Source: SFWF01 sp045636705
GTDB taxonomy: Bacteria; Bacillota; Clostridia; Oscillospirales; Acutalibacteraceae
NCBI GenBank assembly: GCA_045636705.1
Contig: JAZTYA010000004.1
Location: 1 to 17,545 of the forward strand
Direction of reading: 5' to 3'
DNA length: 17,545 nt
A program made the translations under genes and the position numbers. Below the pieces are notes generated by a model. The model searched no databases. It was given only the letters and a program-made list of their open reading frames with translations, and was not told the origin of the DNA. Within the stretch, counting starts at the first letter, position 1. Each line of letters begins with the position of its first letter. This document shows, in pieces, positions 5,787 through 13,173 of the stretch.

Positions 5787-7124
5787 CTACATTAAGCCCG
5801 GTGGCAACTTAAAGTTACCGAACTTTTTATTAAAGCCTTTATTATTCATCTGCTTGAACATCTTTTTCATCTGTTCATACTGTTTCATAAGGCGGTTTAC
5901 GTCCTCTACCTTAACACCTGCACCTGCGGCTATGCGCTTGCGTCTTGAAGCGTTAAGTATATCGGGCTTTGCGCGTTCCTTCTTGGTCATCGAGGTAATA
6001 ATTGCCTCGGTGCGAAGCATTGCACGCTCATCTATATCGGCATCCTTAATCTGATTAGAAACACCCGGTATCATTGAAATTAGGCCCTTTATATTGCCCA
6101 TTTTCTTTATCTGCCTAAACTGGTCAAGCAAATCGTTTAGGTCGAACTTGTTTTCGGCAAGTTTCTTTGCGGTTTCTTCCGCCTGCTTTTCGTCTATCTC
6201 GCTCTCAACCTTTTCGATTAAAGAGAGGATATCGCCCATTCCGAGAATTCTTGAAGCCATACGGTCTGGATGGAATTCTTCAATATCGTCAAGCTTTTCG
6301 CCGACACCGACAAACATTATCGGCTTGCCTGTTACTGCGCGGACAGAAAGCGCCGCACCGCCACGAGTATCGCCATCAAGCTTGGTTAGAATTACGCCGT
6401 CAATTTCCAAAGCTTCATTAAAGGTCTTTGCGATATTTACCGAGTCCTGACCGACCATTGAGTCGAGAACCAAAAGAATATTGTTGACTTCAACCGTCTT
6501 GGTAATTCTTTTAAGCTCATCCATAAGCTCGGTATCAATATGAAGACGACCTGCTGTATCTAAGATAAGGTAATCGTTACCATAGTCCTGCGCAAGTTTT
6601 ACAGCCTCTTTAACGGTCTTTTCGGGAGCCTGTGTACCCTTTTCAAAAACGGGAACATTTATCTGCTCACCTAAAACCTTTAACTGCTCAATAGCGGCAG
6701 GTCTATATATATCGCAAGCGGCAAGCAAGGGTCTGTGTCCCTTTGACCTTAAAAGTTTTGCAAGCTTTGCGGCATGGGTAGTTTTACCTGAACCTTGAAG
6801 ACCGCACATCATAATAATTGTAGGATTGCGGCTTGCATTTTTAAGTCTTACCTGCTCGGTTCCCATAAGGTTGGTTAGTTCATCACGAACGATTTTTACA
6901 ACCATTTGGGCAGGAGTTAAGCTTTCCATAACCTTTTCGCCGATACATCTTTCGGCTACCGAATTTGTAAAGTCCTTTGCAACCTTATAGTTAACATCGG
7001 CTTCCAAGAGGGCAAGTCGCACCTCTCGCATAGCATCCTTAACATCCTGCTCGTTAAGTTTACCTCTGGAGCGCAAGCGTTTAAAAACTTGACCTAACTT
7101 GTCTTGCAAATTGTCAAAAGCCAA
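5787..7124 (-). CDS. ffh: Signal recognition particle GTPase Ffh
   Basis: A 445-residue SRP54 homologue that binds 4.5S/6S SRP RNA and signal sequences, and with FtsY delivers ribosomes to SecYEG. The N domain occupies about residues 1-90. The G domain carries GLQGSGKTT (108-116), DTAGRLHID and TKLDGDTRGGAALS. The Met-rich M domain follows from about 320, including MIPGV and the RNA-binding SRRKRIAAGAG. I place the start at TTG 7124: AAGGAG at 7140-7135 is then about ten nt away and the protein begins MAFDNLQDKL as usual for Ffh. The GTG at 7133 lies only one nt after that site. The gene follows ylxM by 15 nt, so it is co-transcribed with it. Confidence 0.97.
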   Translation of the reverse strand: MAFDNLQDKLGQVFKRLRSRGKLNEQDVKDAMREVRLALLEADVNYKVAKDFTNSVAERCIGEKVMESLTPAQMVVKIVRDELTNLMGTEQVRLKNASRNPTIIMMCGLQGSGKTTHAAKLAKLLRSKGHRPLLAACDIYRPAAIEQLKVLGEQINVPVFEKGTQAPEKTVKEAVKLAQDYGNDYLILDTAGRLHIDTELMDELKRITKTVEVNNILLVLDSMVGQDSVNIAKTFNEALEIDGVILTKLDGDTRGGAALSVRAVTGKPIMFVGVGEKLDDIEEFHPDRMASRILGMGDILSLIEKVESEIDEKQAEETAKKLAENKFDLNDLLDQFRQIKKMGNIKGLISMIPGVSNQIKDADIDERAMLRTEAIITSMTKKERAKPDILNASRRKRIAAGAGVKVEDVNRLMKQYEQMKKMFKQMNNKGFNKKFGNFKLPPGLM

Positions 7125-7139
7125 AACACTCACTCTCCT

Positions 7140-7430
7140 TTAGAAATTATCTATTAAATCAATTACGGCTTTGCTCACCTTTTCCTTTTCGCATAAAGCC
7201 TTTAATTCTGATAGCTTTTTTAAGAAGCCTAACTTTTCCTCATATTCGTAAAGTTGGGCCTCTGTGCGCTTTACGAAATCACTAACGCCCTGTCTTGTGA
7301 TTCCCTCGTTTTCGGCAATCTCCGAAAGGGATAAATCAAGGTCGTAATAAGCGCCGATTATTCGTTGCTGTTTATCACTTAACAATAAACCATAATGGTC
7401 CAGAAGCGCAGATACATAAAAATCTTTCAA
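7140..7430 (-). CDS. ylxM: YlxM-family SRP-associated helix-turn-helix protein
   Basis: A 96-residue YlxM/p13-like protein. It has a sigma70 region 4-like helix-turn-helix (LSLSEIAENEGITRQGVSDFVKRTE, about residues 33-57) followed by a helical segment. Family members are encoded just upstream of ffh, and in Streptococcus YlxM binds SRP components and influences SRP function. The start is TTG at 7430, nine nt after AGGAGG. That gives two successive TTG starts with ffh, which could keep both at moderate level. It is the first gene of the operon; its promoter is the perfect consensus at 7501-7473. Confidence 0.92.
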   Translation of the reverse strand: MKDFYVSALLDHYGLLLSDKQQRIIGAYYDLDLSLSEIAENEGITRQGVSDFVKRTEAQLYEYEEKLGFLKKLSELKALCEKEKVSKAVIDLIDNF

Positions 7431-7446
7431 CCTTTAACGCCTCCTA

Positions 7447-7516
7447 CTGTCAAGTTTTTTACTTGCGGGTGTATTATAACACATATATTTTGCTCTGTCA
7501 AGTTTTTTTCTTGACA
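7447..7516. repeat. Direct repeat and palindrome in the ylxM/lipoprotein divergent region
   Basis: The 19-bp sequence CTGTCAAGTTTTTTACTTG at 7447-7465 recurs at 7495-7513 with one mismatch, 48 bp apart. The second copy extends into a palindrome, TGTCAAG-N7-CTTGACA (7496-7516), which covers the -35 of the ylxM promoter. It could be an operator read by an unknown regulator or a fortuitous duplication of a -35 region. Confidence 0.55.
7473..7501 (-). promoter_or_regulatory. Consensus SigA promoter for the ylxM-ffh-rpsP operon
   Basis: On the minus strand TTGACA (7501-7496) and TATAAT (7478-7473) are separated by exactly 17 bp, with a predicted start near 7466 and a leader of about 36 nt before ylxM. 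Both hexamers match the consensus perfectly, which suits a highly expressed SRP/ribosome operon. The -35 lies inside a palindrome shared with the divergent gene. Confidence 0.9.
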
Positions 7517-7525
7517 CAATTTATG

Positions 7526-7554
7526 TTGAATTTTATTTTTTTATATATTATAAT
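7526..7554 (+). promoter_or_regulatory. SigA-type promoter for the lipoprotein gene
   Basis: TTGAAT (7526-7531), a 17-bp AT-rich spacer and TATAAT (7549-7554) precede the substrate-binding protein, with a predicted start near 7561 and an AAAAGGGGTGA ribosome binding site before ATG 7589. A perfect TTGACA at 7511-7516 is 32 bp from this -10, too far to be its -35. Confidence 0.7.
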
Positions 7555-7588
7555 AGTCATAAAGTTTTTTAAGAAAAGGGGTGACGAC

Positions 7589-9052
7589 ATGAAGGCCTTA
7601 TTTAAAATAATAGCTTGTTTGCTTTGTCTTTCTATTATATTGTTAACGGCAGGATGCGGCGGCAGTTATAAGGATGCTTATATTTACTATGAGTTAGACA
7701 CAATTCCAAAGACGCTTGACCCACAACTTGTAAAGACCGATGATGAGGCAACCGTGGTTCGTTGCCTTTATGATACCCTGCTTCGTTATGACCAAGCCGG
7801 CAACATCATTCCTTCGGCTGCCGAAAGCTTTTCGCAAAACGGTTTGGTTTATACCTTTAAATTAAAAAGGAATGCCAAATGGACAAACGGCACACCCGTT
7901 ACTGCGCAGGATTTTCAGTTTGGCTTTTATCGCGCGGTAAACCCCGAAACCGCTTCCCCTTACGCCAGTTCTCTTTCTAATATAAAGAACGCGGATAAAA
8001 TATTATCGGGCAATGCCGAGATTTCTTCGCTTGGTGTAAACGTTGTTGATGATTATATTCTTGAAATTATACTTGATGCCGAAGACCCTGAATTTTTAAA
8101 CACACTTACCACTCCTATTTCGATGCCTTGCAACAAGGATTTTTTTGACAGTTGTAAAGGCACCTACGGTCTGTCTCTTGATTCTACGCTCTGCAATGGT
8201 TCTTACTACGTAAGAGTTTGGGACAGTGAAGAGTTTCTCATAAGACTTGCTAAAAATTTAGAGTTTAACGGGGCTTTTGAAGCAAATTCGATGCGTATGT
8301 ATTTTACCTGCACGAATGATAAAAGTACGACTAATATAATAAAGGGTAATTCGGATTTAGGCTTTGTTGACTCTGAAGAGATTGGTGCGATATCAAACGA
8401 AGGTCTTAATAGTTTAGCAGTACAAAGTGAGTGTTATATGCTAACCTTTGGAGAAGCCGTTAAAGAAGACTTCAGAAAAGCACTTATAACATCGGTTAGC
8501 ACAGATAGCTTTAAGGATTCTCTTTCAAACGGCTACCGTCTTGCAGATAACATTTATCCCACTTCGCTTAATATTAATAACCCCGGACTTATTTCTGACA
8601 CCATTGCTTACGATATTAACTCTGCAGCAGAACTTTACAATAATCTTGTTAAGACCGAAACCATAGGAAACCTTGCTTTAAGATACGTGGATAATCCGAT
8701 TTGCGAAAACGTTGCAAAGGCTTTAGCTGCTCACTGGCAACAACACCTTGGCATATTTATTAACATTGAAAAAGTAAGTTTAAGCTATGCTAATTCGCTT
8801 TATAATAGTGGCGAAGCAATTGTAATAATGCCGTTTAATTCATTTGGCGGAAGTTATATTTCTTACGTTTCGACTCTTGGAAGCAAAAGCAGAAATCCAA
8901 AAGCTGCGCAAACAGAGATTTTAAGCAGTTACCGCTTCCTACCACTTTTCTTTTCAGACAAATATATCGCTTTTAACGATTATATAAAGCTTAATAAAGA
9001 GTTTATTTCCTACGGCGTTCCCGATTTAGCGCTTATAACAAAGAATGAATAA
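7589..9052 (+). CDS. Oligopeptide ABC transporter substrate-binding lipoprotein (SBP family 5)
   Basis: A 487-residue extracellular lipoprotein. Its signal peptide (MKALFKIIACLLCLSIILL) ends at the lipobox TAGC with the lipidated Cys at residue 23. The mature part shows the OppA/DppA pattern: an early TLDPQ motif, ATVVRCLYDTLLRYD, then GLVYTFKLKRNAKWTNGTPVTAQDF, which is highly characteristic of SBP_bac_5. A later FRKALITSVSTDSF region matches the usual 'FRKALSYAID' segment. The protein should bind peptides or similar ligands and hand them to an ABC permease. No permease or ATPase gene is adjacent, so it is an orphan here. It is slightly short for the family (usually 500-550) and rather divergent in the second half, so the ligand cannot be predicted. 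The start at 7589 is set by the signal peptide and the AAAAGGGGTGA site. Confidence 0.9.
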   Translation: MKALFKIIACLLCLSIILLTAGCGGSYKDAYIYYELDTIPKTLDPQLVKTDDEATVVRCLYDTLLRYDQAGNIIPSAAESFSQNGLVYTFKLKRNAKWTNGTPVTAQDFQFGFYRAVNPETASPYASSLSNIKNADKILSGNAEISSLGVNVVDDYILEIILDAEDPEFLNTLTTPISMPCNKDFFDSCKGTYGLSLDSTLCNGSYYVRVWDSEEFLIRLAKNLEFNGAFEANSMRMYFTCTNDKSTTNIIKGNSDLGFVDSEEIGAISNEGLNSLAVQSECYMLTFGEAVKEDFRKALITSVSTDSFKDSLSNGYRLADNIYPTSLNINNPGLISDTIAYDINSAAELYNNLVKTETIGNLALRYVDNPICENVAKALAAHWQQHLGIFINIEKVSLSYANSLYNSGEAIVIMPFNSFGGSYISYVSTLGSKSRNPKAAQTEILSSYRFLPLFFSDKYIAFNDYIKLNKEFISYGVPDLALITKNE

Positions 9053-9058
9053 AAGAAA

Positions 9059-9084
9059 AAAAGGCTCCCCGAAAGGAGCCTTTT
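9059..9084. terminator. Bidirectional terminator between the lipoprotein gene and spoIVA
   Basis: A 10-bp stem AAAAGGCTCC/GGAGCCTTTT with loop CCGAAA, A-rich on the left and T-rich on the right. It lies between convergent genes and can serve both. Confidence 0.9.
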
Positions 9085-9085
9085 C

Positions 9086-10561
9086 TTATATTATGATGCA
9101 AACAAGTCCGTTGCAGCCTTCGTTTATTACCCTTTCGAGTGTTTCTTGAATTCTCATTCGAGCATCACTCGGCATACGGGATAGTTTTGTGTGTAGTCCC
9201 TCGTTAACGAGCGAATGAAGTGATTTGCCGAAGATGTTTGAATCCCAGATTTTAACAGGGTCATCTTGGAACTCGTTTAACAGATACATAATAAGGTCTT
9301 CGCTCTGTCGTTCGCTTCCGACAATTGGATTCACTTCGGTCGTGATATTTGCCTTCATCATATGAATTGACGGAGCTGAGGCTTTTAGTCTTACGCCGTA
9401 TCTGCCACCCTGTTTCATAATTTCAGGCTCCTCTAAAGATAACTCTTCTATCTCGGGCATTACTATTCCGTAGCCCGTAGCTTCAACTTCATCCAGAGCG
9501 TTTTTAACCCTTAAATACTCTCTCTTCATTTTTGAAAGTTCGCTTAAGCAGGCTAAAAGTTCGCTATCGTTTGCTATCTTAAAGTCGGTGCTCTCGGCTA
9601 CTATTTTATAAAAGAGTTCTCCCTTTATTTCGAGGGAAATATTTATTTTGCCCTTGCCTAAATCAATTTCTTTTAGTAAAACGCTGTTAAGGTTAGAATT
9701 TTTAGATAGAGCGTTTTCTAAAGAGTCAATATCCCTGATTCTTGAAAGCTTTGGCAATGCTACTTTAACCGATTCAACTATATCCTTTCTGAGCCAATGA
9801 TTTGTTGGCAACGAGTTTATCCAAGCCGGATAACCCACCTTGATTTCCTTAATTGGAAACTCGTAAAGAATTTTTGAAAGCATCTTTTTTATATCGGCTT
9901 CGGTAAGGTCAAGACAGTTAACGGGAATTACGGGAACGTTGTATTTTTTGAAAAGGCTTTCGGCAAGTGTTTTCGAAGCCTCGTTTTCGGGTTCAAGGCA
10001 GTTAAGCAGAACCGCAAAGGGTTTATTAATAGCCTTAAGCTCCCCTATTACTCTTTCCTCTGCCTCGGCATACTCTTCACGCGGAATTTCGCTTATAGAA
10101 CCGTCGGTTGTAACGACAAGACCTATTGTCGAATGTTCATTAATAACCTTTCTGGTGCCGATTTCTGCCGCCATATTAAACGGAATATTTTCCTCAAACC
10201 AAGGTGTCGCTACCATTCTTGGATTATCGCCCTCTATATAGCCCAGTGACGACGGTACAATGTAGCCTACGCAGTCAATTAGTCTTACGTTCAGTTTAGA
10301 AGCGTCATCCAGCTGGACACAAACTGCGTTTTCAGGTATGAACTTTGGTTCGGTGGTCATTATAGTCCTTCCCGAAGAAGACTGTGGAAGCTCATCGGTT
10401 GCGCGTTCTCTTGTATGCTCTTCTTCGATATTCGGAAGCACTAAAACATCCATAAACTTTTTAATAAAGGTGGATTTTCCTGTTCTTACGGGGCCGACGA
10501 TACCGATATAAATATCTCCTCCCGTGCGGGCTTCAATATCTTTGTAAATGCTTTGTGCCAT
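9086..10561 (-). CDS. spoIVA: Stage IV sporulation protein A, spore coat morphogenetic ATPase
   Basis: A 491-residue SpoIVA, full length for the family (B. subtilis 492). In the mother cell it polymerises on the outer forespore membrane using ATP and is the basement layer of the spore coat, also needed for cortex formation. The Walker A motif GPVRTGKST is at residues 23-31. The nearby RATDELPQSSSGRTIMTTEPKF and DCVGYIVP segments form the rest of the TRAFAC-like nucleotide site. The C-terminus GCNGLVCIII is the typical hydrophobic anchor-like end. ATG 10561 follows GAGGA at seven nt. A plausible sigma-E promoter lies about 35 nt upstream, in keeping with mother-cell expression. The gene appears monocistronic, between two terminators. 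Confidence 0.98.
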   Translation of the reverse strand: MAQSIYKDIEARTGGDIYIGIVGPVRTGKSTFIKKFMDVLVLPNIEEEHTRERATDELPQSSSGRTIMTTEPKFIPENAVCVQLDDASKLNVRLIDCVGYIVPSSLGYIEGDNPRMVATPWFEENIPFNMAAEIGTRKVINEHSTIGLVVTTDGSISEIPREEYAEAEERVIGELKAINKPFAVLLNCLEPENEASKTLAESLFKKYNVPVIPVNCLDLTEADIKKMLSKILYEFPIKEIKVGYPAWINSLPTNHWLRKDIVESVKVALPKLSRIRDIDSLENALSKNSNLNSVLLKEIDLGKGKINISLEIKGELFYKIVAESTDFKIANDSELLACLSELSKMKREYLRVKNALDEVEATGYGIVMPEIEELSLEEPEIMKQGGRYGVRLKASAPSIHMMKANITTEVNPIVGSERQSEDLIMYLLNEFQDDPVKIWDSNIFGKSLHSLVNEGLHTKLSRMPSDARMRIQETLERVINEGCNGLVCIII

Positions 10562-10594
10562 ATTACCGTCCTCATTTCATTTATCTTCACTCAA

Positions 10595-10623
10595 TACTTA
10601 TGAAACTTTATTTGGTTATATGA
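10595..10623 (-). promoter_or_regulatory. Candidate sigma-E promoter for spoIVA
   Basis: On the minus strand TCATATA (10623-10617) and CATAAGTA (10602-10595) are 14 bp apart. They resemble the sporulation sigma-E consensus (ATA-containing -35, CATACAnT -10), with mismatches in the second half of the -10. spoIVA is a sigma-E gene in B. subtilis, which supports the reading. Confidence 0.5.
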
Positions 10624-10624
10624 C

Positions 10625-10657
10625 AAAAAGATTCGCATAAAATTTATGCGAATCTTT
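10625..10657 (-). terminator. Intrinsic terminator of the radical SAM / DUF2344 operon
   Basis: The arms AAAGATTCGCATAAA (10657-10643, minus) and TTTATGCGAATCTTT (10641-10627) form a long stem overlapping the stop codon of the DUF2344 gene. A run of five Ts ends at 10625. Confidence 0.82.
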
Positions 10658-11288
10658 CCATTTGGTTATTATAAAGTTTTGTACGGGTAATAAGGCTAGG
10701 TGGTAATTTGTAGTTTATAGACCTTGAAAACTCTTCAAGAATAAGTTTTGGATTCAAGTTCTCACTGCCACCTGCCGATAATAAGATAGTAAGCTTATTA
10801 TCTTGAAGTTTATATTCTTTAATAAACTCCTTTAAATCTAAAATCTTAATGCTACCCTTTTTGGTCTTTTTCTCAGAAAAGATATGCTCGTTTGAAAGAA
10901 AGGTTTCAAGGCTTTTAGAAATTTTATTAAAGTCTTCTCCAAAATCAATATCAAACGAGGCAAAGGCAACCTCTCCCGCCTTCATTATAGGATTTGATAC
11001 TTCAAAAAACTCTATGCCGAAAGGCATCTTGTCTGAAATCTCTTTTAAAACGTCTTCGTTTTTAAAGGTGTCGTCGTCAAGCCTTAAATCCATTACCTCG
11101 TAATCACTTTCAAATCCCAAAGACAAGGGCAGTGCAAAAGTAATGTAAGGATGTGGGTTAAAGCCTTCGGAATACCAAACGGGAATGTTCGTTTTTCTTA
11201 TCATTCTTATCATAAAACGGTTAAGGTCCAGGTGAGATACAAACTTCATATCCCCTTTTTTCTTAAAGAACAGTCTAACGCTTCTCAA
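10644..11288 (-). CDS. Radical SAM-linked DUF2344 protein (TIGR03936-like)
   Basis: A 214-residue protein of the DUF2344 family, found immediately after, or fused to, TIGR03960-type radical SAM proteins; its function is unknown. The signature N-terminus is present: VRLFFKKKGDMKFVSHLDLNR (written here as VRLFFKKKGD plus MKFVSHLDL) at residues 3-22, then PVWYSEGFNPHPYITFALPL, which is typical of the family. There is no signal peptide or cysteine cluster. The start is TTG 11288, eight nt after GGGGAGGG, with a 14-nt overlap with the end of the radical SAM gene. The upstream in-frame ATG at 11339 lies well within that gene and has no ribosome binding site. The overlap indicates translational coupling and a shared pathway, possibly RNA modification; that is inference only. 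Confidence 0.88.
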   Translation of the reverse strand: MRSVRLFFKKKGDMKFVSHLDLNRFMIRMIRKTNIPVWYSEGFNPHPYITFALPLSLGFESDYEVMDLRLDDDTFKNEDVLKEISDKMPFGIEFFEVSNPIMKAGEVAFASFDIDFGEDFNKISKSLETFLSNEHIFSEKKTKKGSIKILDLKEFIKEYKLQDNKLTILLSAGGSENLNPKLILEEFSRSINYKLPPSLITRTKLYNNQMERFA

Positions 11289-13122
11289 AACAAACGCCCT
11301 CCCCAAAACAAGCAGCACCGCAAGCCGCACATTCTTCACGGCAATTTTTAGTGGTATTAGCGGCGTACGCTTTTTTATTTTCAGATATAAGGAAGCTTTT
11401 GCTTACGCAGAAATCAATATGCTCCCAAGGTAATATTTCGGTATATTCCCTTTTTCTTGCGGTATAAAACTCAGGATTTATGCCGGTTATCTTAAAGGCC
11501 TCAAGCCATTTTTCATAGTCAAAGCATTCATCCCAACCGTCAAGTCTAAGACCCATCTCGTGCGCTTTTAATAAGACCTTGCCGAGTTTTCTGTCGCCTC
11601 TTGCAAAGGCAGCCTCTAAAAAGCTTGTATAGCTTTGATGATAGCTTACGGTTATCTTTTTACTTTTTACGCTTGATAACAAATGTTGCTGTTTGTTGTC
11701 TATTTCCTCTAAGCTTATCTGAGGCTCAAACTGGAAGGGTGTAAACGGCTTTGGAACAAAGGTTGAAACGCTTATTGACACGTTTACGGGTTTACCTTTT
11801 TTGCGATTTGGATTACTGTAGAACTCGTCTACAACTTTTTGCGAAAGGTTTGCAATCCCCTCGATGTCTTCATTGGTTTCGGTAGGAAGACCTAACATAA
11901 AGTAAAGCTTTACTGCGGTATATCCCGACTCGAAAGCCATACGACAGGTAGAAAGTATTTCCTCTTCGCAGATATTTTTATTGATTACGTCTCTAAGGCG
12001 CTGTGTACCGGCCTCAGGAGCAAAGGTAAGACTGCTCTTGCGAACCGACTGAATTTTCTCAAGTAGTTCTTTTGGGAAATTATCTATTCTGAGCGACGGC
12101 AAGGAAATGCTAACCTTTTCCTTTTCACTCCACTTAAGCATATTTTCAAGAAGGTCCTGAAGTTCTCTATAATCGCTGGTGGATAGCGATGCTAGTGACA
12201 CCTCGTCAAAACCTGTTGATTCACAAAGGCTCTTTGCCTGCTCGTTTGCAACAGAGGCCGACTTTTCTCTTACAGGACGATAGATATATCCTGCCTGACA
12301 AAATCTACAACCACGAATGCAACCTCTGAAAATTTCTTGTACTGCTCGGTCGTGAACAACCTCGGTAAAAGGAACTATAAAATTCTCAGGATAATATACG
12401 TTATCAAGGTCGGCAATAATTCTTTTCTTAATTTTTTCAGGCGCGCCGTTTGTTGCGGTTATTTCGGCAATAGTGCCGTCCTCGTTATAAGAAACCTCAT
12501 AAAGCGAAGGAACGTAAACGCCCTCGATTTTTGAAGCTCTTATTAAAAATTCCTGTCGGCTTATTCCTTCTTTTTTTGCCTCTTTGTAAAGGTCGATAAC
12601 CTCTAAATCAACCTCTTCGCCTTCGCCTAGGAAGAAGATATCAATAAAATCGGCAAGCGGTTCGGGGTTGCAAGCACAAGGTCCGCCTGCTACTACTATA
12701 GGACTTGTCCAATCGGTACGGTCGGCAGCTTTTAAAGGAATTCCGCCGAGGTCCAGCATATTAAGTATGTTTGTGTAGGAAAGCTCGTACTGAAGAGTAA
12801 AGCCTACAAAATCAAACTCATTTATAGGGTCTTTGCTTTCAAGGGCATAAAGCGGAATATCGTTTTCTCGCATTACCTCTTCAAAGTCTACCCAAGGAGC
12901 AAAAACTCGCTCGCACCAAATATCGTCCCTCTTGTTAAAAAGAGAATAAAGTATCTTAATGCCTAAATGTGACATTCCGATTTCATAGGTATCAGGGAAA
13001 CAAAAGGCAAAGCGGACGTCAACCGAAGCTTTATCTTTTATAACACTATTTAGTTCTCCGCCAACATATCTGCCCGGCTTTTGAACACTTAAAAGCAGTT
13101 CGTCAAATTTATTTTTTTCCAT
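11275..13122 (-). CDS. Radical SAM protein, TIGR03960 type, with Cys-rich C-terminus
   Basis: A 615-residue radical SAM protein. The N-terminal region, about residues 1-200, resembles a cobalamin-binding-type Rossmann fold (FCFPDTYEIGMSHLGIKILY; PIVVAGGPCACNPEPLADFID). The radical SAM core begins at EIFRGCIRGCRFCQAG, with the [4Fe-4S] ligands Cys268, Cys272 and Cys275 in CxxxCxxC spacing; a TFAPEAGTQRLRDVINK motif follows. The tail holds a compact Cys group at about 594, 598, 601, 605 and 611, suggesting a second metal site. The substrate is unknown; family members often neighbour ribonuclease G and ribosomal protein genes, so an RNA or ribosome substrate has been suggested. ATG 13122 follows AGGAG. 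It is co-oriented with the SpoIVFB-like gene (51-nt gap) and overlaps its DUF2344 partner. Confidence 0.92.
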   Translation of the reverse strand: MEKNKFDELLLSVQKPGRYVGGELNSVIKDKASVDVRFAFCFPDTYEIGMSHLGIKILYSLFNKRDDIWCERVFAPWVDFEEVMRENDIPLYALESKDPINEFDFVGFTLQYELSYTNILNMLDLGGIPLKAADRTDWTSPIVVAGGPCACNPEPLADFIDIFFLGEGEEVDLEVIDLYKEAKKEGISRQEFLIRASKIEGVYVPSLYEVSYNEDGTIAEITATNGAPEKIKKRIIADLDNVYYPENFIVPFTEVVHDRAVQEIFRGCIRGCRFCQAGYIYRPVREKSASVANEQAKSLCESTGFDEVSLASLSTSDYRELQDLLENMLKWSEKEKVSISLPSLRIDNFPKELLEKIQSVRKSSLTFAPEAGTQRLRDVINKNICEEEILSTCRMAFESGYTAVKLYFMLGLPTETNEDIEGIANLSQKVVDEFYSNPNRKKGKPVNVSISVSTFVPKPFTPFQFEPQISLEEIDNKQQHLLSSVKSKKITVSYHQSYTSFLEAAFARGDRKLGKVLLKAHEMGLRLDGWDECFDYEKWLEAFKITGINPEFYTARKREYTEILPWEHIDFCVSKSFLISENKKAYAANTTKNCREECAACGAACFGEGVCFEKR

Positions 13123-13173
13123 AATTACTCCTAAAAGTTGATACCTTTATTTTACATTAATTTTAAACTTTCT

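Noticed and set aside
7511..7516. Perfect TTGACA as -35 of the lipoprotein promoter
   Set aside because: It is 32 bp from the TATAAT at 7549; the TTGAAT at 7526 gives 17 bp. The TTGACA is better explained as an arm of the palindrome over the opposing -35.
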